Assembly: GCF_001050475.1 (NCBI RefSeq)
Contig: NZ_CP012034.1
Span: forward strand, 2,108,001-2,172,000
DNA from: Companilactobacillus ginsenosidimutans
Lineage (GTDB): Bacteria > Bacillota > Bacilli > Lactobacillales > Lactobacillaceae
Length of the DNA stretch: 64,000 bases
Direction: 5' to 3'
A program made the translations under genes and the position numbers. Positions 36,142 to 42,535 of the stretch are shown piece after piece. Within the stretch, counting starts at the first letter, position 1; each line of letters opens with the position of its first letter. The notes under the pieces were generated by a model, which saw nothing but the letters and a program-made list of their open reading frames with translations, was not told the DNA's origin and ran no database searches.

Positions 36142-36858
36142 ATGTCAAAATTAACAAATAAAGTCCCAGAAAAAGATGTTCAAAACGTTTTTGATTCTAT
36201 TGCCGGGAACTATGACAAATTGAATTCAATTATGAGTCTTGGTACGCACAATAAATGGCGAATGGAAGCAACTAATATGATCAAGGGAAGCCCTAGAGAT
36301 ATTCTTGATCTTTGTTGTGGTACAGCGGACTGGAGCTTGGTTCTCGCCAACAAATATCCTAATTCACATATTATTGGATTAGATTTCAGTAGTGAAATGC
36401 TCAAGATTGGCCAAGAGAAAATTAACAAATCTGAATTTGGTAACATCCAATTAAAGCAGGGTGACGCCATGAATTTGGATTATCCGGATAATACTTTTGA
36501 CGTAGTTACGATTGGCTTCGGATTACGTAATGTTCCAGACGCTAATCAAGTGTTGAGAGAAATTTATCGAATCCTGAAGCCTAACGGGCAACTTATTTGT
36601 CTTGAAGCATTTAAGGTTGAAACTCCGGTTGTTAAATGGGGTTGGAGACTTTATTTCAATGAAATTATGCCTGCGATGGGTAAGGTGTTTGCTTCTCATA
36701 AGTCTGAATATCAGTATTTGGATGACTCGGTTAATAAGTTTGTTAGTATTCGTGAGTTGGTTCGGATGTATCGGGATGCAGGGTTTATCAATATTCACGT
36801 CCGTGGGTTTATGATGAAATCTGCAGCTATTCATTATGGGATGAAGGCTGGTAGATAG
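36142..36858 (+). CDS. ubiE/menG: Demethylmenaquinone methyltransferase
   Basis: The 238-residue protein is a SAM methyltransferase with the UbiE signatures FDSIAGNYDKLNSIMSLGTHNKWR (about 17-40), the SAM motif ILDLCCGTADWS (about 54-65) and IGFGLRNVPD (about 122-131). It converts demethylmenaquinone to menaquinone. No other quinone gene is in the window. It starts with AGGGAG at 9 nt. Element R8 begins 7 bp after its stop codon. Confidence 0.9.
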   Translation: MSKLTNKVPEKDVQNVFDSIAGNYDKLNSIMSLGTHNKWRMEATNMIKGSPRDILDLCCGTADWSLVLANKYPNSHIIGLDFSSEMLKIGQEKINKSEFGNIQLKQGDAMNLDYPDNTFDVVTIGFGLRNVPDANQVLREIYRILKPNGQLICLEAFKVETPVVKWGWRLYFNEIMPAMGKVFASHKSEYQYLDDSVNKFVSIRELVRMYRDAGFINIHVRGFMMKSAAIHYGMKAGR

Positions 36859-36865
36859 AGGGTTA

Positions 36866-37029
36866 TTGCCGCCAGGGGGGTTCCGTACGACGGGCGGCGG
36901 AACGCCATGGGTTGAAAAAAAGCCGAAGTGCGGTCTTTTTTTACAACCTTTCACTAAACCTCGGCTTATGGCCGAGCTAAGTGAAATATCACGGCTGGCT
37001 CGCCCGTCGTACTCCACCCCTCTGGCTAG
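36866..37029 (+). repeat. Large palindromic element, copy R8
   Basis: The arms TACGACGGGCG/CGCCCGTCGTA are present; the inner hairpin GGTTGAAAAAAAG/CTTTTTTTACAACC carries the loop CCGAAGTGCGGT. Next to it, TTTCACT/AGTGAAA encloses CTCGGCTTATGGCCGAG. The outermost arm changed to GCCAGGGGGG on one side and CCCCTCTGGC on the other, so pairing is kept. It lies 7 bp behind ubiE/menG, in the gene's orientation. Confidence 0.9.
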
Positions 37030-37038
37030 ATCCTGCGT

Positions 37039-37179
37039 TTATTCAGAGTCATCAATGGCAGCTGATTTCCGGGTTTTTATGGTATTGGCGAATCTTGTCG
37101 CTGATTTAATTTTTGTGGTTTGCATTTCTTTTTCTTGGATCAAAACATTAACCAAGCCAAAATTTACAACCTGGTTCAA
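37039..37179 (-). CDS. Possible small basic protein (46 aa, TTG start)
   Basis: On the minus strand AGGAG is followed after 5 nt by TTG and a 46-codon frame. The C-terminal part MQTTKIKSATRFANTIKTRK then SAAIDDSE is basic, then acidic. The segment is more G+C rich than the surrounding spacer, which supports real coding. A longer frame (to 37275) would start inside a terminator. Family not recognised. It lies between R8 and small-RNA copy A, on the same strand as the RNA. Confidence 0.35.
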   Translation of the reverse strand: MNQVVNFGLVNVLIQEKEMQTTKIKSATRFANTIKTRKSAAIDDSE

Positions 37180-37262
37180 GTGCGCTCCTGGCTTTGCCAG
37201 TCGTATAGTGCCAGTGCTATGGAAAGTATTTTTATTTAAAACATTATGGATTGTATGTATGC

Positions 37263-37394
37263 AAAAAAATAACACTCTGGGGAAGAGTGTTATTTTTTTT
37301 ATGGGGATTATTTATTTGCTTTATATATTTAGGGGATTAAATATATTCATATGTTATAGGGGGGATGAGGTAAGAAATTGTTTATCTCTTATCT
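37263..37394 (-). ncRNA. Predicted small RNA, copy A (about 132 nt)
   Basis: On the minus strand a promoter (-10 TATAGT, 37406-37401) leads to a transcript starting near 37394 with a 5' hairpin. C-rich segments ATCCCCCCTATAACAT, TTTAATCCCCTAAAT and AATCCCCAT follow. It ends with the terminator AATAACACTC-TTCCCCA-GAGTGTTATT and seven T. The CCCC runs lie in loops or single strands and could pair with ribosome binding sites. Three more copies follow (B, C, D). Read on the plus strand there is no promoter. Confidence 0.75.
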
Positions 37395-37418
37395 ACAATT
37401 ACTATATTAACTGTTAAT

Positions 37419-37457
37419 AATGAATTATTTATTTTGTAAATGTGAATGTTGTGTGAA
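37419..37457 (-). promoter_or_regulatory. Response-regulator-type operator of sRNA A
   Basis: On the minus strand TTCACA-N5-TTCACA-N5-AAAATA-N5-TTCATT, exact 11-bp spacing, just ahead of the -10 TATAGT. This matches the TT(A/C/T)A(C/T)A-N5 repeats bound by PhoP-type regulators. Confidence 0.65.
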
Positions 37458-37549
37458 GTTGCTTGTTATTTTTTATACATATTGCTTTTAATTTGATTAA
37501 AAAAAGACTAATATTTACACAACTTAATAATTTGAAAGGGGCCCTAATT

Positions 37550-38032
37550 ATGAACGATCGAATTCATGCGGATGATCATCCCTTGGTTACTGATAGCTTA
37601 GTCGACCAATCACCAAATATGTCTAAGAAGGTTGATAATGATAACAACCTGAAAGAGGGTATTCGATATGTATTATGGGGCTCTGTTTCTGTTGTTGCTG
37701 ATATTGGAACTTTTTGGATTTTTAACAATGCTTTTCATGTTAATTATCAAATTGCTAATTTCATTGCAATGGTAGTCGCTGTTCAAGTTGGATATTGGAT
37801 TTGCCGTATTCTTGTCTTTCATCACAAATCTCATCATATTCTTCGTGAAATGGCTGAGTGCTACGGTACTCGTGCTGTTACCTATTTGATTGAAGTTGTT
37901 ACGCTTTGGATTGGGGTTTCTCTTTTGAAGGGTAATGCCACTATTACTCAGATCATAGGACAGGCTATTGCTATTATTGGGAATTATATTTTCTCTAAGC
38001 TGGTAATTTTTAATACTAGATTTAATGCCTAA
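37550..38032 (+). CDS. GtrA family membrane protein, copy 2
   Basis: The 160-residue protein is a paralogue of the gene at 32809: a polar N-terminal tail, then four helices with RYVLWGSVSVVADIGTFWIF, NFIAMVVAVQVGYWICR, VTYLIEVVTLWIGVSLL and NYIFSKLVIF. The likely role is transfer of lipid-linked sugars for surface glycosylation (family inference). I start at 37550 because GAAAGGGG lies 8 nt upstream. Its promoter region overlaps the operator of sRNA A, so divergent co-regulation is possible. Confidence 0.85.
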   Translation: MNDRIHADDHPLVTDSLVDQSPNMSKKVDNDNNLKEGIRYVLWGSVSVVADIGTFWIFNNAFHVNYQIANFIAMVVAVQVGYWICRILVFHHKSHHILREMAECYGTRAVTYLIEVVTLWIGVSLLKGNATITQIIGQAIAIIGNYIFSKLVIFNTRFNA

Positions 38033-38074
38033 GGTATACCGTTCAATATTTATTATTGAGCGGCCTTTTTTTGC

Positions 38075-38211
38075 AAAAAAATAACACTCTGGGGAGGAGT
38101 GTTATTTTTTCATTCTAGGGATTATATGTATTTTTATATATTTAGGGGATTAAATATATCGTTATGTTATAGGGGGGATGTAGTAAGAGGAATCTCTGTT
38201 CCTCCTCATCT
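38075..38211 (-). ncRNA. Predicted small RNA, copy B (about 137 nt)
   Basis: On the minus strand -10 TATAGT (38223-38218), then a start near CTTGTAGATGAGG. The 5' hairpin is AGGAGGAA-cagaga-TTCCTCTT. It is followed by ATCCCCCCTATAAC and TTTAATCCCCTAAAT. The terminator is AATAACACTC-CTCCCCA-GAGTGTTATT. The stem of the 5' hairpin differs from copies A, C and D but still pairs. Confidence 0.75.
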
Positions 38212-38235
38212 ACAAGTACTATATTAATCGAAAAT

Positions 38236-38274
38236 ATTGAACAAATTATTTTGTAATTATGAAATAAATATGAA
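38236..38274 (-). promoter_or_regulatory. Response-regulator-type operator of sRNA B
   Basis: On the minus strand TTCATA-N5-TTCATA-N5-AAAATA-N5-TTCAAT with 11-bp periodicity ahead of -10 TATAGT. Confidence 0.65.
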
Positions 38275-38374
38275 GTGTACGATAGTTAAAATTTATACGC
38301 TTAAACTTGACTTTAAATATACTTGTATTTTTATTGTTATACTTGTAGTCTATTTGGTATAAGGGGGAATTACC

Positions 38375-38752
38375 ATGAAAAAAATATTAGCGTTTGTTAC
38401 TGCAATTGCTCTATTTAGTTTCATTCTACCGGTTGGATCGATTCAAGCTGCTACGAATTCAACTGCTCCTGATTATATTAAAACTATCAAGCCTGAGTAT
38501 CCAACGGGTCAAGGATCCAATAGTTCTTTTAAGGTTAATAAAAATTTACCAATTTATAAATTAGTGAATGGTGCTTTTGTTAAGAATAATGTCTCTGTTA
38601 TTAACGGATCGACTTGGACTATTCAAAATACCATTATTACTAATAGTGGTGCCATGTATTATCAAATTGCTAATAATCGATTTATTCAAAGTAATTTGAG
38701 TGATATGTCGATTATTATTCCTATGACAATTTATATGCAAACAAACAAATAG
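38375..38752 (+). CDS. Small secreted protein with SLAP-like domain (125 aa)
   Basis: MKKILAFVTAIALFSFILPV and SIQAA (about 23-27) form a signal peptide. The mature part has the pattern LPIYKLVNGAFVKN, a GSTW turn and AMYYQIANNRFIQSNL. This resembles the SLAP/S-layer-associated fold in which a Tyr-rich strand ends with YVK/FIQ. It is probably a wall-associated surface protein. AAGGGGG lies 8 nt before the ATG. The gene at 38883 is a diverged tandem paralogue. Confidence 0.65.
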   Translation: MKKILAFVTAIALFSFILPVGSIQAATNSTAPDYIKTIKPEYPTGQGSNSSFKVNKNLPIYKLVNGAFVKNNVSVINGSTWTIQNTIITNSGAMYYQIANNRFIQSNLSDMSIIIPMTIYMQTNK

Positions 38753-38760
38753 ATTAGAAT

Positions 38761-38791
38761 GATAACATCCTATGCGGGATGTTATTTTTTT
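38761..38791 (+). terminator. Terminator between the two secreted-protein genes
   Basis: ATAACATCC-tatgc-GGGATGTTAT followed by seven T. Confidence 0.85.
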
Positions 38792-38882
38792 GGCTTCATA
38801 GATTTATTTAACCATTTATTAGACTAAATAATTGTTTTTATTTGTTAAAATAGTTATATACTTACTTTAGGAGGATATTTAT

Positions 38883-39263
38883 ATGAAAAAATTTATCTCA
38901 ATAATTACAGCAGTTATCCTTGTAGGTATTTCTGTTCCTGCCGGGTTGTCACAAGCTGCTGATACTTCAAGTAATAAAGAAACAATTGAATATATTAATG
39001 GTGGTTCTACGACAAATTACGATAATGGTAATTCAACTACAGGATCAATTGTTAATGTGAAGAATCCAGTTCCGGTTTATGAAATTAAGGATGGCACTTT
39101 GGTCCCAACTGGGCAAATTGCACAAGCTGGTACAAAATGGGCAACAGGATTATCAGTTTCGACTCAAGACAATCAGTACTATCAAATTTCGAATAACCAA
39201 TTTTTAAAAGACAGTCCTAACGATACAGATATCTCAGTTTATTTGCTGGTACATTTAAATTAG
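38883..39263 (+). CDS. Small secreted protein with SLAP-like domain (126 aa)
   Basis: A signal peptide (MKKFISIITAVILVGISVPA, cut near SQAAD) precedes a Gly/Asn/Thr-rich linker and the core VPVYEIKDGTLVPTG, AGTKWATG, NQYYQISNNQFLKDS, aligned with the gene at 38375. It is likely attached to or trapped in the cell wall. TTAGGAGG lies about 8 nt before the ATG. The stop codon is 3 bp from the shared terminator of sRNA C, so the hairpin may end both transcripts. Confidence 0.65.
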   Translation: MKKFISIITAVILVGISVPAGLSQAADTSSNKETIEYINGGSTTNYDNGNSTTGSIVNVKNPVPVYEIKDGTLVPTGQIAQAGTKWATGLSVSTQDNQYYQISNNQFLKDSPNDTDISVYLLVHLN

Positions 39264-39265
39264 CT

Positions 39266-39385
39266 AAAAAAATAACACTCTGGGGAAGAGTGTTATTTTT
39301 GATTTCGTATATTTAAGGGGATTAAATATATTACGTATATTATGTTATAGGGGGGAGATACGAGGAAATTGCTTTCCTCTCATCT
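39266..39385 (-). ncRNA. Predicted small RNA, copy C (about 120 nt)
   Basis: On the minus strand -10 TATAGA (39397-39392), then CTTGTAGATGAG. The 5' hairpin is GAGGAAA-gcaa-TTTCCTC, followed by ATCTCCCCCCTATAAC and TTTAATCCCCTTAAAT. The terminator is AATAACACTC-TTCCCCA-GAGTGTTATT. Confidence 0.75.
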
Positions 39386-39409
39386 ACAAGTTCTATAGTA
39401 CAGGAATAC

Positions 39410-39448
39410 TGTGAATGAATTATTTGGAATCTGTGAATTAAATGTGAA
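39410..39448 (-). promoter_or_regulatory. Response-regulator-type operator of sRNA C
   Basis: On the minus strand TTCACA-N5-TTCACA-N5-CAAATA-N5-TTCACA, the cleanest of the four: three identical hexamers in 11-bp phase. Confidence 0.7.
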
Positions 39449-39462
39449 GTTTGAAAAAGTCC

Positions 39463-39570
39463 AAAAAAATAACACGCCGGGGAAGCGTGTTATTTTTAAT
39501 TTCTTATGTTTATAGGGGATTAAATATATATGTTATAGGGGCGAGAGGAAGGAACTTTGTTCCCTCATCT
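39463..39570 (-). ncRNA. Predicted small RNA, copy D (about 108 nt)
   Basis: On the minus strand -10 TATAAC (39580-39575), then TTGTAGATGAGG. The 5' hairpin has GGGAAC-aaa-GTTCC. C-rich parts CGCCCCTATAACAT and TTTAATCCCCTATAAA follow. The terminator is AATAACACGC-TTCCCCG-GCGTGTTATT, where both stem sides changed together compared with the other copies (ACTC/GAGT to ACGC/GCGT). Confidence 0.72.
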
Positions 39571-39594
39571 ACAAGTTATATGTTACTGGTAGAG

Positions 39595-39633
39595 TGTGAA
39601 ATAACTATTCCAAAAATGTGACTTTTTTATGAA
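39595..39633 (-). promoter_or_regulatory. Response-regulator-type operator of sRNA D
   Basis: On the minus strand TTCATA-N5-GTCACA-N5-GGAATA-N5-TTCACA with 11-bp phase. Confidence 0.6.
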
Positions 39634-39670
39634 CTTTTCCGGCGGACGTTATAACGGCGAATCTAATCAC

Positions 39671-39719
39671 AAAAAAATATGATCGAAAACTATCTCTCTT
39701 GAGTTTTCGGTCATATTTT
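39671..39719 (-). terminator. Terminator after hsp20
   Basis: AAAATATGA-tCGAAAACT/AGTTTTCG-GTCATATTTT; on the minus strand followed by TTTT. Confidence 0.7.
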
Positions 39720-39761
39720 GTTTAGAACTAATTGGTATTCGTTCTTTTGTTTTTATTTGTA

Positions 39762-40199
39762 TTAGTTAATTTCGATATGGTGACTGTTGTCTTTTGTTTC
39801 TGTCATCTTTGGTAACTTGATGTCCAAGACACCATTGTTGTAATTAGCTTCGATATTGTTTTCGTCGACTGCTGGTAAGTGATATTGTCTTGCAAAACGG
39901 CCAGTTGAACGTTCACTCATTATTACGTCACCTTTGTTATCGTTGTGGTCTGCAAAATTATCGCGGTGTCCACTAACTGTTAAGGTGTTATTGCTGTAAC
40001 TGATGTCGATGTTCTTCTTGTCGAAGTCGGGCATATCAACTCTTACTGCGTAGTCGGTGTCTGATTCTTTGATGTCTGTCTTTAATGTATCATTTGTTGG
40101 GAAATTATCTCCAAATATTGATGAGAAGCCATTCATCCAAGGATCAGCATTCATCCAATCTCTAATGTCATTACGACGGTCCATAATTTCATTTGTCAT
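39762..40199 (-). CDS. Hsp20/alpha-crystallin small heat-shock protein
   Basis: The 145-residue protein has an N-terminal arm with Trp/Phe-rich WMNADPWMNGFSSIFG, an alpha-crystallin domain (about 45-135) with YAVRVDMPDFDKKNIDISY, and GVLDIKLPK near the end, the A-x-x-x-n-GvL motif. It holds unfolding proteins and prevents aggregation. I start at 40199, with GGAAAGGAAG upstream. The promoter TTGCAT-16-TATAAT has a CIRCE repeat just ahead, so HrcA control is likely. Confidence 0.93.
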   Translation of the reverse strand: MTNEIMDRRNDIRDWMNADPWMNGFSSIFGDNFPTNDTLKTDIKESDTDYAVRVDMPDFDKKNIDISYSNNTLTVSGHRDNFADHNDNKGDVIMSERSTGRFARQYHLPAVDENNIEANYNNGVLDIKLPKMTETKDNSHHIEIN

Positions 40200-40237
40200 A
40201 CTTGATTCTTCCTTTCCCTTTTTCACTTTACAAATAC

Positions 40238-40265
40238 ATTATAGTTCCTCGTTTGATAAATGCAA
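40238..40265 (-). promoter_or_regulatory. Promoter of hsp20
   Basis: On the minus strand -35 TTGCAT (40265-40260), a 16-bp spacer and -10 TATAAT (40243-40238). Confidence 0.7.
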
Positions 40266-40269
40266 ACAA

Positions 40270-40296
40270 ATAGCACTCGAAATATCCGAGTGCTAA
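40270..40296. promoter_or_regulatory. CIRCE element (HrcA operator), also a possible terminator
   Basis: The repeat ATAGCACTC-N9-GAGTGCTAA matches CIRCE (TTAGCACTC-N9-GAGTGCTAA) except for one base. It lies 4 bp upstream of the hsp20 -35. It begins 4 bp past the stop of the OpuC operon and is followed on the minus strand by TTTGTTTG, so the same hairpin may end that operon's mRNA. Confidence 0.8.
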
Positions 40297-40299
40297 AAG

Positions 40300-40974
40300 T
40301 TATTCTTCTTCTTCCTCTTTGTAGTAGCCTGTTGGTTCAAAATGTTTTTGAAGTAATCCGATTATCAAGTCGGTAACGATGGCCATTACTGCGGTTGGTA
40401 GGGCACCGGCTAAGATCAGTGGTGCTCCATCGGTTGCGTTGGTTCCTCGGATGATTAAGTCACCGAGTCCACCAGCACCAACAAAGGCACCAATAGCTGT
40501 ATTACCAATGGCGACAACCATGGCGGTTCTTATACCAGACATGATGACTGACATTGCTAAAGGTAGTTTGACCATGTATAACAGTTGGAAAGTGGTCATT
40601 CCCATCCCCCGAGCCGAATCAATTGTGTTGGGATCAACATTTTTCATACCTGTGTATGTATTTTTCAAAATAGGTAGTAAGGAATATAAGAATATTGTCA
40701 CAATAACTGTATTTACTCCCAGTCCTAACCACAACATGATGATTGATAGCATGGCTAGTGAGGGAATAGTTTGAATTACGTTGGCAACACTGATGACAAA
40801 ATCACCTAAATGAAAGTGATTTGCCATGTAGATTCCTAACGGTATACCTACAGCTGCTGCCAAAAGCACTCCGTAAAATGAAATTAGAAAATGGCGACCA
40901 AATTGTTGTAAAAGGTACATTCCATTATGGGTAAAGTAAAAAACTAATTGGTTCCACAACGGCTGGTTAGCCAT
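40300..40974 (-). CDS. opuCD: Glycine betaine/carnitine/choline ABC transporter permease (OpuCD)
   Basis: The 224-residue integral membrane protein has about six helices and the binding-protein-dependent permease loop (EAA-like) SARGMGMTTFQLLYMVKLPLAMSVIMSG at about 134-161. It is one of two permeases of the osmoprotectant importer. It overlaps the binding-protein gene by one base and ends 4 bp from the CIRCE repeat. The acidic EEEEE tail is typical of the family. Confidence 0.9.
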   Translation of the reverse strand: MANQPLWNQLVFYFTHNGMYLLQQFGRHFLISFYGVLLAAAVGIPLGIYMANHFHLGDFVISVANVIQTIPSLAMLSIIMLWLGLGVNTVIVTIFLYSLLPILKNTYTGMKNVDPNTIDSARGMGMTTFQLLYMVKLPLAMSVIMSGIRTAMVVAIGNTAIGAFVGAGGLGDLIIRGTNATDGAPLILAGALPTAVMAIVTDLIIGLLQKHFEPTGYYKEEEEE

Positions 40975-41897
40975 TATATATCACCTCGAAAATAATTGTG
41001 TTTTTGTAGGAATTCATGAGCGACATCTGCTGGTTCACGAAGGTTATTGTCGACCTCATAATTCATTGTTTGCATTTCTGAGACTGAAATTTTTCCATCT
41101 AATCTGTGAAGTATTGGTTTTAATTCAGGATGTTTTCTCATCAAAGAATTATTGACGACCATACTTGTATCATATGGTGGGAAAAAGTTTTTATCATCTG
41201 GAAGGACCTTTAAGTTGTAACTCTTGATTCTTCCATCAGTTGAATATCCTAGGACAGCCTGCATTTTTCCAGCAGCAACGGCGGAATAAACCAGCCCAAT
41301 TTGCATTGGATAGACACGCTTAAATTTGAATCCATAAGCTTGTGCGAATGCAGGATAACCGTCATCTGGACGATTGATCCAAATGTTGTCGGCACCGATA
41401 TCCATTTTTGGACCGATTTTCTTCATGTCACTAATTGTGTTCAAATGGTATTTCTTGGCTGTTTCTTGTGTGACCAACATATTGTAAGTATTTGCGAAAC
41501 CGTATGTTGGGAACCAAGTTTCATCGAATCGTGATTTATAAAGTGTTTTGACTACATGATTAACTTTGGCACGACTTTTGATCGGTGCATGGTGCAAAGT
41601 AGTAATTAATTCGTTACCGGAAAAGTTCTCGGCAGCAATATCTGCATCACCATTCACCAATGCCTGATGGACTAATTGTCCAGATCCTAAGTTGTTAACA
41701 ATCTCAGTATGATAACTAGTTTCGTGCGAGATCAATTCCATAATCATTTCGGACATAATCATTGATTCAGTGGTTGTTAAACTGGCAACTTTAATCGTGT
41801 CTTTCGAAGAACTTCCTAGTCCTGGCCAACCACAGCCTGATACGAAGACTAAAAGTGTGAGACATAATAATGTGAAAACTTTTTTAAATTTTTTCAT
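40974..41897 (-). CDS. opuCC: Glycine betaine/carnitine/choline ABC transporter substrate-binding lipoprotein (OpuCC)
   Basis: The 307-residue protein has a lipobox VSGC (Cys about 22) after a hydrophobic core. The mature part is an OpuAC/ProX-like binding protein, with IKVASLTTTESMIMSEMIMELI and the betaine-binding Tyr/Trp-type residues in the region around TLYKSRFDETWFPTYGFANTYN. It captures quaternary ammonium compounds outside the cell. It is third in a four-gene operon. Confidence 0.9.
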   Translation of the reverse strand: MKKFKKVFTLLCLTLLVFVSGCGWPGLGSSSKDTIKVASLTTTESMIMSEMIMELISHETSYHTEIVNNLGSGQLVHQALVNGDADIAAENFSGNELITTLHHAPIKSRAKVNHVVKTLYKSRFDETWFPTYGFANTYNMLVTQETAKKYHLNTISDMKKIGPKMDIGADNIWINRPDDGYPAFAQAYGFKFKRVYPMQIGLVYSAVAAGKMQAVLGYSTDGRIKSYNLKVLPDDKNFFPPYDTSMVVNNSLMRKHPELKPILHRLDGKISVSEMQTMNYEVDNNLREPADVAHEFLQKHNYFRGDI

Positions 41898-41899
41898 GA

Positions 41900-42535
41900 T
41901 TACACCTCGCTTCGTTTAGTTACTGGTGTAATACGTTTTTCTAGTTTTCCTAATAAGTAGTCGGCTAGAATTGCCAAAATTGTGACGGGGATGGTACCAC
42001 CGATAATTAGGCTTGGATCATATAGATTTAGTCCATTAAAGATGAAATCACCTAGTCCACCGGCACCAATATATGATGCTAATGTTGACCATGAAATTAC
42101 GTAGACTGTTGAAAGTCTTACTCCGGACATGATAATTGGCATAGCCATGGGGATTTCAACGTGCATGATTGACTGCATAGTTGTCATTCCCATTCCTTTT
42201 GCGGCATCTTTTAAGTTGTGATTAACCTTAGACATGCCGATATAAGTATTTCTTAAAATAGGTAATAATGAATAAATAAATAATGCGACAATTGATGGCA
42301 ATTTACCGATACCAAAAATTGGAATCATTAATGCCAGCAAAGCTAGCGATGGTATTGTCTGAAGCATACTTGTAAATGACATTACATATTTAGCTGTTTT
42401 TGGAAAACGAGTTAAAAGTACGCCTAGTGGGACAGCAACGATAATACCTAACAAAATTGAGAGTCCAGAAATGTAAATTTGTTCCCAAGTTTTGATGATA
42501 AGCTCAGAACCGTGCTGATTGAGGAAGTCAATCAT
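41900..42535 (-). CDS. opuCB: Glycine betaine/carnitine/choline ABC transporter permease (OpuCB)
   Basis: The 211-residue protein has six helices and the permease loop AAKGMGMTTMQSIMHVEIPMAMPIIMSG at about 112-139. It pairs with OpuCD in the membrane. It overlaps the ATPase gene by 4 bp (ATGA) and is 2 bp from opuCC, so the operon is tightly packed. Confidence 0.9.
   Translation of the reverse strand: MIDFLNQHGSELIIKTWEQIYISGLSILLGIIVAVPLGVLLTRFPKTAKYVMSFTSMLQTIPSLALLALMIPIFGIGKLPSIVALFIYSLLPILRNTYIGMSKVNHNLKDAAKGMGMTTMQSIMHVEIPMAMPIIMSGVRLSTVYVISWSTLASYIGAGGLGDFIFNGLNLYDPSLIIGGTIPVTILAILADYLLGKLEKRITPVTKRSEV

Noticed and set aside
36523..37417. Long frames on both strands over R8
   Set aside because: The minus frame runs antisense into ubiE/menG, the plus frame runs through R8 and the sRNA; neither has a ribosome site.
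37263..39600. CRISPR-like array
   Set aside because: The four repeats are 700-1000 bp (C to D about 200 bp) apart, about 110-135 bp long and carry promoters and terminators; no short direct repeats with spacers.
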